Shown: in pieces, positions 33,858 through 41,659 of the stretch
Layout: every line of letters begins with the position of its first letter
Position numbering within the stretch: the stretch's first letter is position 1
Assembly: GCA_947482825.1 (NCBI GenBank)
Contig: CANKMT010000047.1
Span: forward strand, 1-42,893
Length of the DNA stretch: 42,893 bases
Source: Betaproteobacteria bacterium
Lineage (GTDB): Bacteria > Pseudomonadota > Gammaproteobacteria > Burkholderiales > SG8-39
Direction: 5' to 3'
The notes under the pieces: model-generated
Databases searched by the model: none
The model's input: the letters and a program-made list of their open reading frames with translations, nothing else
Told to the model about the DNA's origin: nothing
Made by a program: the position numbers and the translations under genes

Positions 33858-34683
33858 AGTCGAAAACCTTCACGTCGCGCTGCCCGATCGCGGCAACAAG
33901 CGCGTCTTCGGCCGCCCACCGCTCATCGAGATCCTCAAGGGCATCGACCTCAGGGTCAGCGCCGGCGAAACCGTCGGGCTGGTCGGCGAATCCGGCTCTG
34001 GCAAGAGCACCCTCGCCCGCGCCCTGCTGCGGCTCTACCCCTTGAGTGCCGGTTCCATCCGCTTCGAAGGCCGCGACATCACAAACCTGGATGAGCACGA
34101 GCTGCGTCCCTTGCGCGCCCGCATGCAGATCGTGTTTCAGGATTCGCAGTCGGCCCTGAACCCGCGCCTCACGATCGGCACCGCGCTGGCCGAGCCTTTT
34201 GTCTCGTACGGCCGCGCCAGCGATTCGCGCGAGGCTTTGAAGCTCGCCGCCGGGCTGCTCGAGCACGTGGGCTTGAGCGCCTCCATGGCCGCGCGCTATC
34301 CGCACCAGCTCTCAGGCGGCCAGCGCCAGCGCGTCGGCATCGCGCGCGCGATCGCGCTGAACCCGGCGCTGGTGGTGGCCGACGAGATCGTCTCCGGCCT
34401 CGACGTCTCAGTGCAGGCGCAGGTGTTGGATCTCTTGCGCCGCCTGCGCGCCGAGACCGGCATGGCGCTGGTGCTGATCAGCCACGACCTCTCGGTGGTG
34501 CGCGCCTTGTGCGAGCGGGTCGTGATCATGCAGCACGGCGTGATCGTGGAAGCCGGGCCTTCGGAGACGGTGTTCAATTCACCCCAGCATCCGTATACCC
34601 GCAAACTCCTGCGCGCCATTCCGCTGCCCGAGGTGGACCCGGCGTGGATCGACAGTGTTGACATAGACGAGGTCGCAACGTGA
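33850..34683 (+). CDS. Peptide ABC transporter ATPase (DppF family)
   Basis: A 277-residue second ATPase of the importer. Walker A is GESGSGKST (about 47-55), the signature LSGGQRQRVGIARA is canonical, and the H-loop is LISHDLSVV. Walker B reads LVVADEIVSGLD, where the Pro of the usual DEPxSALD is Ile. ATG 33850 sits inside the end of the preceding gene. It ends in TGA overlapping the GTG of the amidase gene (34680), so importer and amidase are made together. Confidence 0.9.
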   Translation: MLEVENLHVALPDRGNKRVFGRPPLIEILKGIDLRVSAGETVGLVGESGSGKSTLARALLRLYPLSAGSIRFEGRDITNLDEHELRPLRARMQIVFQDSQSALNPRLTIGTALAEPFVSYGRASDSREALKLAAGLLEHVGLSASMAARYPHQLSGGQRQRVGIARAIALNPALVVADEIVSGLDVSVQAQVLDLLRRLRAETGMALVLISHDLSVVRALCERVVIMQHGVIVEAGPSETVFNSPQHPYTRKLLRAIPLPEVDPAWIDSVDIDEVAT

Positions 34684-36146
34684 GCACTCCCGGAAGCAAG
34701 ATTGAACGCACCCTGATGCAGGGCTCGATCACCGAGCTGCGCACGCTGTACCTCGCCAAGAAACTCTCCGTCTTCGACGCGGTGACCTGGTACCAGTCGC
34801 GCATCGCATCCGTCAGCGAGTCGAAGAAACCCGGCGGCCCCGCTATCAACGCGGTGCGGGAGGTGTCGGCGCGGGCCCTGGATGACGCCCGGCTCGCGGA
34901 CGCCGCGATTGCCGACGACCAGGCGCACAGCCCGCTGCTCGGGATCCCGGCGCTGCTCAAGGACAATATCCTGACGGCGGGCATGAATGCAACCGCCGGC
35001 GCGGCGGCGCTGGCCCGGTTCAAGCCGCGGCACGACGCGGTGCTCGTGCGCCGCCTGCGCGCCGCCGGGGCGATCGTGCTGGGCAAGACCAACCTCACCG
35101 AGTTCGCCGACTTCGTGTCCGACGTGATGCCTTCCGGGTATTCCGGGGCCGGAGGCGTGGTGAAGAACCCGCACGGCATCGAGTACGGCCGCGGGCAGGG
35201 TTCAAGCGTCGGTTCAGCCGCTTCGGTGGCTGCGTCTTTATGCATGTTCGCCATCGGCAGCGAAACGCAGAACTCCATCCAGACGCCGGCGTCGTATTCG
35301 TCCGTGGTCGGCTACAAGCCCGGCGTCGGCGTCGTCAGCCGCACCGGCGTCGTGCCGCTGGTCACTTCGCAGGATTCGCCCGGTCCTTTGGCCCGCTCGG
35401 TCGAGGATGCCGCCTTGATCGGTTGGGTGCTGGCCGGCGCTGACGTTCGCGACAGCGCTTCGCTGTTCGCCCAAGGCACCTTGCCGGGGAGCCTGCTTCC
35501 TTCCGGCCTTGCGAACGTCCGGATCGGCGTGCCGCGCCGGCAGATTGCCGATCGCGCTGAGTACGCTGATGTCATGCCGCTGTTCGAGACCGTGCTGAAG
35601 AACCTGTCCCGCATGGGCGCGCGGATCGTCGATCCGTGCGACCTGCCGAGCGCCGAGCAGTTGCAGGAAGTGCGTTCGTGCGTGTTCCGGACCGAGTTCA
35701 AGGCCGCGTTGAATGCGTTCCTGGAGGAGCACGGTTCGCCTTGCGGCATCGGGTCCATGCATGACCTCATCGCGTGGAACGAAAAGCACCCGGAGACGAT
35801 TCCTTATGGGCAGTCGCTTTTGATCGCCGCAAACGCCACCAACGGCGTCGACGATCCCGTTTATCGGTCGGATCGCGCCCGCGACATCGCTTTGTCGCGT
35901 ACCGCTGGCATCGATGCGGCTTTGTCGATGCATGACTGCGACGTGCTGATCGCGCCCATGGGCGCTGCTGCCAAGTGCACCGGCAAGGCCGGGGCGCCGG
36001 TTGTGGCGATTCCGTGCGGGGTGGATAAGGTCGGTGTGCCGTTCGGGATCACGGTATTTGCTGGAATTGGCAGCGATGCGCGGCTGCTGGCGGTGGCGGG
36101 GGCGATTGAGAGGGCGGCGGGGGATCGGAGGTTGGCGAAGGTTTGA
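34680..36146 (+). CDS. Amidase signature family enzyme
   Basis: A 488-residue amidase with a likely Ser-cisSer-Lys triad: Lys94 (LLKDN), cis-Ser at 175/176 in GQGSSVGSAASVAAS, and nucleophile Ser199 in GSETQNSIQTPAS. It would hydrolyse an amide in the cytosol, plausibly the compound imported by the adjacent ABC system. The start is GTG at 34680, coupled to the ATPase stop (GTGA). The GSSVGS glycine-rich motif departs from the usual GSSGGS at one Gly (Val177). The last gene of the operon, it is followed by a weak hairpin at 36181-36197. No signal peptide is visible. Confidence 0.9.
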   Translation: MSTPGSKIERTLMQGSITELRTLYLAKKLSVFDAVTWYQSRIASVSESKKPGGPAINAVREVSARALDDARLADAAIADDQAHSPLLGIPALLKDNILTAGMNATAGAAALARFKPRHDAVLVRRLRAAGAIVLGKTNLTEFADFVSDVMPSGYSGAGGVVKNPHGIEYGRGQGSSVGSAASVAASLCMFAIGSETQNSIQTPASYSSVVGYKPGVGVVSRTGVVPLVTSQDSPGPLARSVEDAALIGWVLAGADVRDSASLFAQGTLPGSLLPSGLANVRIGVPRRQIADRAEYADVMPLFETVLKNLSRMGARIVDPCDLPSAEQLQEVRSCVFRTEFKAALNAFLEEHGSPCGIGSMHDLIAWNEKHPETIPYGQSLLIAANATNGVDDPVYRSDRARDIALSRTAGIDAALSMHDCDVLIAPMGAAAKCTGKAGAPVVAIPCGVDKVGVPFGITVFAGIGSDARLLAVAGAIERAAGDRRLAKV

Positions 36147-36330
36147 GGGTTAAATTTTAAAGATTTAGTTTCACAGGTCTAGAGCCCGATTGGCTCTCAG
36201 GGTAGTTCGTGTATCGCTACCGGTACATTTGTGCCCGCAAAGACGGTCAGGCGCCGCGTGAACGTCGAAATCGCCATAAGGATCAGGCAGTTCGACTGTG
36301 CGATAAGCAGGACCATGAGATCAGACAATG
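36147..36330. other. Spacer between amidase and hipBA
   Basis: It contains a small hairpin AGAGCC-N5-GGCTCT (36181-36197) that could be a weak terminator for the amidase operon; it has no T run. No gene or RNA feature is recognised. Composition becomes AT-rich towards 36330, where the hipBA regulatory region begins. Confidence 0.4.
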
Positions 36331-36472
36331 TCGTAATAAGTGCCGATTAATTGGGATAGGGATATTTATTTCGTCATAAATTACGACTTGACTAGAAATG
36401 CAGATTGATATACAACTCGTAATAATTGACGATATATAGCGAATAAACCCAATTATTCAAATCATATTACGA
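36331..36472. promoter_or_regulatory. Array of four 16-bp palindromic operators (predicted HipB sites)
   Basis: Sites start at 36331, 36371, 36417 and 36457 (steps of 40, 46 and 40). Their sequences are TCGTAATAAGTGCCGA, TCGTCATAAATTACGA, TCGTAATAATTGACGA and TCAAATCATATTACGA. The consensus TCGTAAT-AA-ATTACGA is a palindrome; all four keep TC at the left and CGA at the right. The last ends two bases before the hipB ATG, overlapping where a ribosome-binding site would be. E. coli hipBA also has four operators, so this matches the known logic of HipB autorepression with a different sequence. Confidence 0.7.
36388..36416 (+). promoter_or_regulatory. Predicted hipBA promoter between operators 2 and 3
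   Basis: TTGACT (36388-36393) and TACAAC (36411-36416) with a 17-base spacer form a plausible sigma-70 promoter. The -35 abuts operator 2 and the -10 abuts operator 3, so bound HipB dimers would bracket RNA polymerase. An overlapping TATACA (36409-36414) at 15-base spacing is an alternative -10. Confidence 0.5.
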
Positions 36473-36474
36473 CC

Positions 36475-36825
36475 ATGAAAATCACCGCCGCCCTCACCGA
36501 CGACGCCGTGCTGGCGGAACTGGGCGCGCGCATCGCCGCCCGCCGCATCGACCTCGAGCTCACCCAGGCGACGGTGGCCGAACAGGCGGGCATCGCCAAG
36601 CGAACGCTCGAGCGCATGGAAGCGGGAAAAACATCGGCGCTGAGCACACTAGTTCGCGTGCTGCGGGTGCTGGATGCCGCAACGGGGCTGGACAGCCTGC
36701 TCCCGGAGTCCGGGCCGCGGCCGATGGAGTTGCTGAAGCAGAGAGGCAAGGCCCGGCAAAGGGCTTCGGGCAAGCGCGCCGCCAAGGCGAGCAACAAACC
36801 CTGGCACTGGGACGAGAAGCCGTGA
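36475..36825 (+). CDS. hipB: HipB-family antitoxin/XRE transcriptional repressor
   Basis: A 116-residue protein with an XRE/Cro-type helix-turn-helix at about residues 19-70 ('IAARRIDLELTQATVAEQAGIAKRTLERMEAGKTSALSTLVRVLRVL'), then a Gly/Pro linker and a Lys/Arg-rich tail (86-112) ending in 'WHWDEKP', plausibly the toxin-contacting end. It would repress the operon through the operator array before it and neutralise HipA. It overlaps hipA by 4 bases (GTGA at 36822). No Shine-Dalgarno sequence is visible: the operator 4 half-site occupies that position. The C-terminal tail is longer than that of E. coli HipB (88 residues). Confidence 0.88.
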   Translation: MKITAALTDDAVLAELGARIAARRIDLELTQATVAEQAGIAKRTLERMEAGKTSALSTLVRVLRVLDAATGLDSLLPESGPRPMELLKQRGKARQRASGKRAAKASNKPWHWDEKP

Positions 36826-38129
36826 GCACGCTTGCCGAAGTCAGGCTGTGGGGCCGGACCATCGGCGCGGTCTCGCTGCAGGGCGGCGAGGATGTGGCCA
36901 GCTTCGAATACGATCCGGCCTTCGCACAAAGCGGCATCGAAGTCGCGCCGCGGGCCATGCCGCCATCGCGGCGCGTGTACCGCTTCCCCGCGCTTTCCCG
37001 CACGACTTTTCACGGGCTGCCGAGCCTGCTGGCCGACTCGTTGCCCGACAAGTTCGGCAATGCGCTGATCGATGCCTGGCTGGCATCGCAGGGGCGGAAG
37101 CCGGATTCCTTCAACGCCGTCGAGCGGCTTTGCTATACCGGTGAACGCGGCATGGGCGCGCTGGAATTCGCGCCCGCCACCGGCCCCGCGGCAAGGCAGG
37201 CCACACACATCGAGGTCAGCCGGCTGGTCGAGTTGGCCTCGGAGGTGCTGTCCCACCGGAACAACCTGCAGGCGTCTTTCGCGGGCAAGGAAGGCGCGGA
37301 TGCGCTCAGAGACATCCTGCTCGTGGGCACCTCCGCCGGCGGCGCGAGGGCGAAGGCGGTCGTCGCCTGGAACCCGCAAACCAATGAAGTGCGCTCGGGC
37401 CAGGTCAGGGCCGGCGAAGGGTTCGAATACTGGCTGCTCAAGTTCGACGGCGTCAGCGGCAACAAGGACAAGGAACTGGAGGATCCCAAGGGCTACGGGC
37501 TAATCGAGTACGCCTACTTTCTGATGGCGTTGGACTGCGGCATCGAAATCAGCGAATGCAGGCTGTTCAGGGAGAATGGCCGGTCGCATTTCATGACGCG
37601 GCGCTTCGATCGCCTGGCCGGGGGCGAGAAACTGCACATGCAGTCGCTCTGCGCCCTGGCGCATTACGATTTCAACATGGCAGGGGCTTACAGCTACGAG
37701 CAGGCCTTGATGGTGCTGCGGCAACTGAAGTTGCCAATGCTGGCGATCGAGCAGCAGTTCCGGCGCATGGCCTTCAACATCGTGGCCCGCAACCAGGACG
37801 ACCACGTGAAGAACATCGCCTTCCTGATGGACAAGTCTGGCGAATGGTCCCTGTCGCCGGCCTTCGACATGACCTACAGCTACAATCCCGCGGGGGCGTG
37901 GACGGCAAGCCACCAGATGACGATGAATGGAAAGCGCGACCATTTCACACTGGAGGATTTCAATGCCTGCGCGAAGGCGGCTTCGATGAAACGTGGGCGC
38001 GCGGCGAAAATCGTTGCCGAGGTGCAGGCAACGGTATCCAGATGGAAGGACTATGCGGAACAGGCCGGCGTGCCTGATGGCGTGCGCGAAAGAATCCAAG
38101 GCACGTTGAACGTGGCACCCTATTCATGA
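36822..38129 (+). CDS. hipA: HipA-family serine/threonine kinase toxin
   Basis: A 435-residue HipA-type kinase; E. coli HipA (440 aa) phosphorylates GltX and induces persistence. The ATP-binding/autophosphorylation loop is GTSAGGARAK at 169-178; the catalytic segment NQDDHVKN (324-331) matches the family's TDGHAKN; the metal-binding Asp is in AFDM (348-350); and RRFDR at 260-264 is another conserved family element. All catalytic positions appear intact, so the toxin is probably active. The start is GTG 36822, coupled to hipB. It is followed in the same frame after its stop by an hsdR remnant. The target is unknown. Confidence 0.9.
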   Translation: MSTLAEVRLWGRTIGAVSLQGGEDVASFEYDPAFAQSGIEVAPRAMPPSRRVYRFPALSRTTFHGLPSLLADSLPDKFGNALIDAWLASQGRKPDSFNAVERLCYTGERGMGALEFAPATGPAARQATHIEVSRLVELASEVLSHRNNLQASFAGKEGADALRDILLVGTSAGGARAKAVVAWNPQTNEVRSGQVRAGEGFEYWLLKFDGVSGNKDKELEDPKGYGLIEYAYFLMALDCGIEISECRLFRENGRSHFMTRRFDRLAGGEKLHMQSLCALAHYDFNMAGAYSYEQALMVLRQLKLPMLAIEQQFRRMAFNIVARNQDDHVKNIAFLMDKSGEWSLSPAFDMTYSYNPAGAWTASHQMTMNGKRDHFTLEDFNACAKAASMKRGRAAKIVAEVQATVSRWKDYAEQAGVPDGVRERIQGTLNVAPYS

Positions 38130-38150
38130 AGCCCGGCGAACACAAGGCCT

Positions 38151-38288
38151 AGTCCTGTCCTCGGGGCGATCAACGCCGACACCATCGAGCTGATCAGGAA
38201 TCGAAAAGGTGGCGAGGGAACCAAGGTCATCAACCTGATCAAGAGCATCGAGAAGATGGCCGAGGAAGCGAGCGCAGCGAAGCGATAA
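38151..38288 (+). pseudogene. Fragment of type I restriction enzyme HsdR
   Basis: The frame reads PVLGAINADTIELIRNR and then KVINLIKSIEKMAEE, which corresponds to the internal 'TKVINLIKSIEK-AEEN' segment of HsdR proteins. It begins without a start codon (immediately after hipA in the same frame) and loses similarity after MAEE, ending at TAA 38286-38288. The DNA then runs into the sequence bordering the IS91-type transposase. So a restriction locus once lay here and was cut away, leaving about 40 codons. Recognition is by eye; a search would settle it. Confidence 0.6.
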
Positions 38289-38315
38289 TCGATAGGAACA
38301 TCAATCCTGCCTCTT

Positions 38316-39563
38316 TCAAGTGTCGGGCCGAAGACTGTGCTGTTTTGCTGATTCAACGCTGCCGGGCACGACATCCGGAGCATCTTGGCCTGCGCCCGGC
38401 CGCTTGCAATACCGATTGCATAGAAAGAGCGCGAATCCGGAGCGGCACGCGTCGTTCGCGCAGCGCGAGGCGCAGGCGCGGCCGGCGAACCAGCTTGCGG
38501 TTTCGAGATTTGCTGCGGCCTGGGTCACCGGGGCTTGTTCTTTGAGCGAGTTGAGCACCTTCGCGCGTTCCCCGCGCGCGCGGTTGGAGTACCAGCCGAC
38601 GTAGCGCACGAGGTGCTCGTACCGGTCGGGAATGTGTTTGCACAGCAACTCCAGCCACTGGGCAGCGGGCATCACCTGGAAGTTCCGCTTCAGTCCCGGG
38701 TGCATCTTCGAGCGGTAGATGACCGTGCCGCTGGCTCGGTCATAGGTCATCTTCGCAAGCGACATCGGTGCGCGGATCATGTAGCCGGCAAGCTTCATCC
38801 GGCCCTCGCGGTCCCCAACCCGCACCCGGTTGTGCGCTGAAAACCCGCCGCAGTAGCGCCAGCCGAGCATCTTCACGCCCAGCTCGTGCGTGATCGCCCC
38901 CGCCTTCACCAGGAACGCCAGCACCGCACGCCGAAAGCCCTCGGCCCCGAACACCCCATCGGCGGCGAGCACATGCAGGTGGGGGTTGAAGTTGGCCAGG
39001 TCCCCGAAGGTCTGCACGAACAGGACCAGGCCCGGGTGCGCGCCAGGGGCGGTGGCGGCGTACGCATTGGTCAGCAGGAGCGCGGCGACGACCGAAGGAA
39101 GTCCCTGTGGGATGCGGCACAGCTCGCCCAGCCACGCCCGGTGACGGCTGAAGATCGGGCGCAGCAGTTTGGGCAGCGTGAACACGTACTGCCGATGCGC
39201 CACGGGTGCGAGCACGTTCTGCTCGACCCACTCGCCGTACAAGATCACTCGCTTCTGGTGGCAGCTCGGGCAGAAGTAGCGCGTCTTGCACGAGTAGGCG
39301 AGCAGGAACTCGTGGCGGCAGGTGTCGCAGTAGATGCGCGCAAACCCCTCGTGCGGGTCGCCGCAGGCGATGAAGCGCTCAATGACTTGTTGCTCGACCG
39401 CGCGCCGCGGTCGATTCGATGCGTGGCCCGAGGCGCGCAGTTCGCCGGCATGGCGCTTCGCGCACTGCCACAACGGACTCGCGCGCGGCGAGCGCGGGCG
39501 ATAGAGCCCGACCCCGGCTGCGCCCGCCTCCGGGCATCGCGCGGAGCGAACGCTGTTGGCCAT
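38316..39563 (-). pseudogene. IS91-family transposase, probably defective
   Basis: A 415-residue frame of the HUH-type (Y2) transposase used by IS91 elements. The N-terminal zinc-finger region has 'IYCDTCRHEFLLAYSCKTRYFCPSCHQKR'-like Cys pairs (about 80-110). The metal-binding HUH motif is HLH in NFNPHLHVLAADG, and the core runs through 'HPGLKRNFQVMPAAQWLELLCKHIPDRYEHLVRYVGWYSNRARG'. Compared with family members it lacks about 25 residues between 'FGAEG' and 'FRRAVLAF'. After about residue 345 ('AANLETASWFAG') the usual 'ARLI-KVYEVDPL-CP-C' ending is missing and is replaced by unrelated sequence. It therefore appears to be a truncated, inactive copy. Confidence 0.75.
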
Positions 39564-39663
39564 CCCGCAGACAACGTTCGCGCCGCAAATCGGTCAATGT
39601 CGGGCGGCTCACCAGATCGCAGGGCGATACCAGGTCAACTGTCCGGTACCGGGCGGCGTTAGA

Positions 39664-39730
39664 GAGCCGTATGCAGCAATTCTGCCAGTACGGATCTGTG
39701 CGGGGGGCGACGGGTAACCGTCGTCCCTAC
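39664..39730 (+). mobile_element. Group II intron 3' end (domains V-VI)
   Basis: Domain V is at 39664-39696: GAGCCGTATGCAG, a short loop, then CTGC and GTACGGATC. GAGCCGTA with TACGGATC is the hallmark of group II intron domain V. Domain VI follows as GGCGACGGG-TAA-CCGTCGTCC with a bulge-A candidate in the TAA loop. The likely 3' end is after CCCTAC at 39730. No reverse transcriptase gene precedes it: the left neighbour is the IS91 remnant, so only the tail of an intron is left. Confidence 0.7.
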
Positions 39731-39772
39731 CGCGACATTTCCTATACTCGCAGGCCCAAAACGAAGCAGCCC

Positions 39773-40273
39773 TCAGGGAGTCGAGTTCGCCTTGGCGGCC
39801 TGCCAGCGGTCAAGTTTTTCCCGTGCTCCGTTGAGCTTCGGATTCAGCCCTTCCTCGCGACCTGGAATTTTTGCGGTCAACTCGATCACATAACCATTCG
39901 GATCGCGAAAGTAGATCGAGCGAATAAACCCGTGATCAGAAATTCCTCGGGTTTCGATTCCGGCGACCTTCCCCTTGCTCAACATGTCGAGCAGCGTGGC
40001 GTCATCGACTTCCAGAGCAATATGCAGGTCAAAGTCATGCTGTTGCTTGAACTCGAACGGCAGGTCCGGGGCTTCGAAAAACGCCAGACTAGAGCCATCG
40101 CCCATCTGGAAAAACGTATGCAGCGTCTGCGTTTGGCGGCCACTCTTGGTTTCGCCGATTTCAAGCGTGCCGACCAGCGGCAAGCCGAGAAAGTCTTCGT
40201 AGAACGCGCGAGTTTCGCCCGAATCACGACAGCGATAGGCGTTGTGATGCAGACCCTGGATTCTGTTGGTCAT
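39773..40273 (-). CDS. VOC-fold protein (glyoxalase/dioxygenase superfamily)
   Basis: A 166-residue VOC protein with a complete H-H-E metal site: His9/10 in GLHHNAYR, His84 in DLHIALEV and Glu131 in NGYVIELTA. The pattern 'GLHHNAYRCRDSGETRAFYEDFLGLPL' and 'IYFRDPNGYVIEL' strongly resemble the VOC protein at 5668-6264. It overlaps the glutathione transferase gene by 3 bases, so the two are one operon. Two sampled stretches of this cassette (40021-40080 and 40201-40260) count to about 52% and 58% GC, compared with 68% at 33361-33420, suggesting recent transfer. It may act on a glutathione conjugate or thiohemiacetal; the substrate is unknown. Confidence 0.82.
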   Translation of the reverse strand: MTNRIQGLHHNAYRCRDSGETRAFYEDFLGLPLVGTLEIGETKSGRQTQTLHTFFQMGDGSSLAFFEAPDLPFEFKQQHDFDLHIALEVDDATLLDMLSKGKVAGIETRGISDHGFIRSIYFRDPNGYVIELTAKIPGREEGLNPKLNGAREKLDRWQAAKANSTP

Positions 40274-40947
40274 CACAGTCGTTCGAACGAAGCGTCTTTG
40301 TACGGGCCGACGAAATAGGTGTAAAAGCCTTCGTTCACCTTGCCCCAGGTCGGGCGCGCCTTCATCGTCGAAATCCAGCGTGAAACGTTTTTCCACTCCG
40401 AGTAATCAAGGTGAATGACTTCGCCCAGACTCAACATGCCGATGCCTAGATAGTCGGCGATGGTCAGTTGGTTGCCGCAGACATGGGCATTGGCGCCGAT
40501 GATGTCCTTGTCCAGAATTCCGAGCCAGCGACGCGCTTTTTCACGCCCCCAGGCAATGTGGGCTGCCTGAACGGCCGCATCTTCTCGTTTGTAGTTCGGC
40601 AGCGTTTGTGGGTAGATCACGCCATACCCCAATTCGCGATACAGGCCGGTATTGAACCAGTCCATGATTTCGTTGACGCGGGCGCGTTGACGCAAATCCG
40701 AAGGGTAGGATTTCGAACCGCTTTTCTCGGCCAGGTACTTGAGGATGGCCGAACTTTCAGTCAGGCGCAGGCCATCGTCCTCAAGGACCGGAACCTGCTG
40801 ACTCGGGTTGATGTCGGTGTAGGTCGGTTGCTGATGTGCGCCGGTAAAGAGATCGACGACTTCGTAGTCCAGCTCAATACCGTCATCGGCGGCCAGCAAC
40901 ATGATGGGCCGACTGGTCGTCGAAACCGGATGGAAATAGAGTTTCAC
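40273..40947 (-). CDS. Glutathione S-transferase
   Basis: A 224-residue GST. The N-terminal thioredoxin-like domain (about 1-80) includes 'FHPVSTTSRPIMLLAADDG' with the catalytic Ser/Thr region, and 'SQQVPVLEDDGLRLTESSAILKYLAEK', where cis-Pro (Val-Pro) and the Glu-Ser-Ser glutathione-binding motif are clear. The all-helical C-terminal domain follows ('LTIADYLGIGMLSLGEVI' about 155-172, the usual TIADY). The start is GTG 40945-40947 after GGGAGC, since homology begins there. It is the first gene of the two-gene unit with the VOC protein, embedded in mobile-element remnants. Likely detoxification or catabolic conjugation; the substrate is unknown. Confidence 0.88.
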   Translation of the reverse strand: MKLYFHPVSTTSRPIMLLAADDGIELDYEVVDLFTGAHQQPTYTDINPSQQVPVLEDDGLRLTESSAILKYLAEKSGSKSYPSDLRQRARVNEIMDWFNTGLYRELGYGVIYPQTLPNYKREDAAVQAAHIAWGREKARRWLGILDKDIIGANAHVCGNQLTIADYLGIGMLSLGEVIHLDYSEWKNVSRWISTMKARPTWGKVNEGFYTYFVGPYKDASFERL

Positions 40948-41152
40948 TCGAAGGCTCCCTGATGGCTGAGCGCGCGGAGGTTGCGCGTCTCGTTCATGAT
41001 ACCACCGCACTACTGTCCGGTTAAATGACCCGCGCCGGGTCTGAACGCAAGCACTGGCGCGGGCTGCAGACCGATTTTGTTTGGTGCCGATTTGAATTTC
41101 GTTTGTCAGAAACCGCGTAGTTTCCCGCGCTTGACCGCCTCAGGGGAAGCAC
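40948..41152. other. Flank between GST and transposase remnants
   Basis: It contains ACTGTCCGGTTAAATGA (41012-41028), which resembles the left end of IS4-type elements. The same 10-mer ACTGTCCGGT occurs at 39638-39647 on the other side of the VOC-GST pair. No gene is seen. Confidence 0.4.
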
Positions 41153-41406
41153 GTGCATGTCGGCAAGACTATGTTCGCTCAAGTCATGGAGTTCGTCCTG
41201 TGGACCAGCTTTGCGCGCATCGTTCAGCGCCATGGCGGCGATGCAGGTGTACGCAGGCTGTCCTGCGCCGCGTGCCATGGCGTTTGCTCAACTGACGTGG
41301 CGAGAGAGCCTTCGCGACGTCGAGGCCAGCCTGTCGGCCAATGCCACCAAGTTGTATGCGATGGGCTTCCGCGCGGCAGTCAGGCGCTCCACGCTGGCCG
41401 ATGCCA
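41153..41406 (+). pseudogene. IS4-family transposase N-terminal fragment, frameshifted
   Basis: It begins with GTG at 41153 (HVGKTMFAQVMEFVLW, the start typical of IS4-type DUF4372 proteins), continues to about 41265 (GGDAGVRRLSCA), then needs a frame change caused by a small deletion before MAFAQLTWRESLRDVEASL and 'NATKLYAMGFRAAVRRSTLADA'. At about 41406 the sequence switches into an unrelated transposase. Only the first 80 or so codons of the gene remain. It is non-functional. Confidence 0.7.
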
Positions 41407-41625
41407 AGGCCGGCGCCGGCCTGCCGCAGTTCGTCAAAGACGAGTTCGACGCCTTCCTGGAATGCGGCATCCTCGCGCACGGCTTCCTGCGACTGCGCTG
41501 CGGCGACTGCGGCCAGGACAATCTGGTGGCATTCAGCTGCAAGCGGCGCGGGTTTAGCCCCTCCTACGGCGCCCGCCGCATGGCACAGACGGCAGCCCAC
41601 CTGGTGGACCATGTCGTCCCGCACG
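41407..41625 (+). pseudogene. IS91-type transposase zinc-finger fragment
   Basis: It follows the IS4 fragment in frame: AGAGLPQFVKDEFDAFLECG, HGFLRLRCGDCGQDNLVAFSC and KRRGFSPSYGARRMAQ. These match the N-terminal zinc-binding part of IS91-like transposases, where the last cluster normally reads CPSCGARRM. Here both Cys have become Ser and Tyr, a sign of decay. The fragment ends near 'VDHVVPHA' and is joined to receiver-domain DNA. Confidence 0.65.
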
Positions 41626-41659
41626 CGCACAGCGCCAGCGTGCCGCCCGCATTGCAGGC

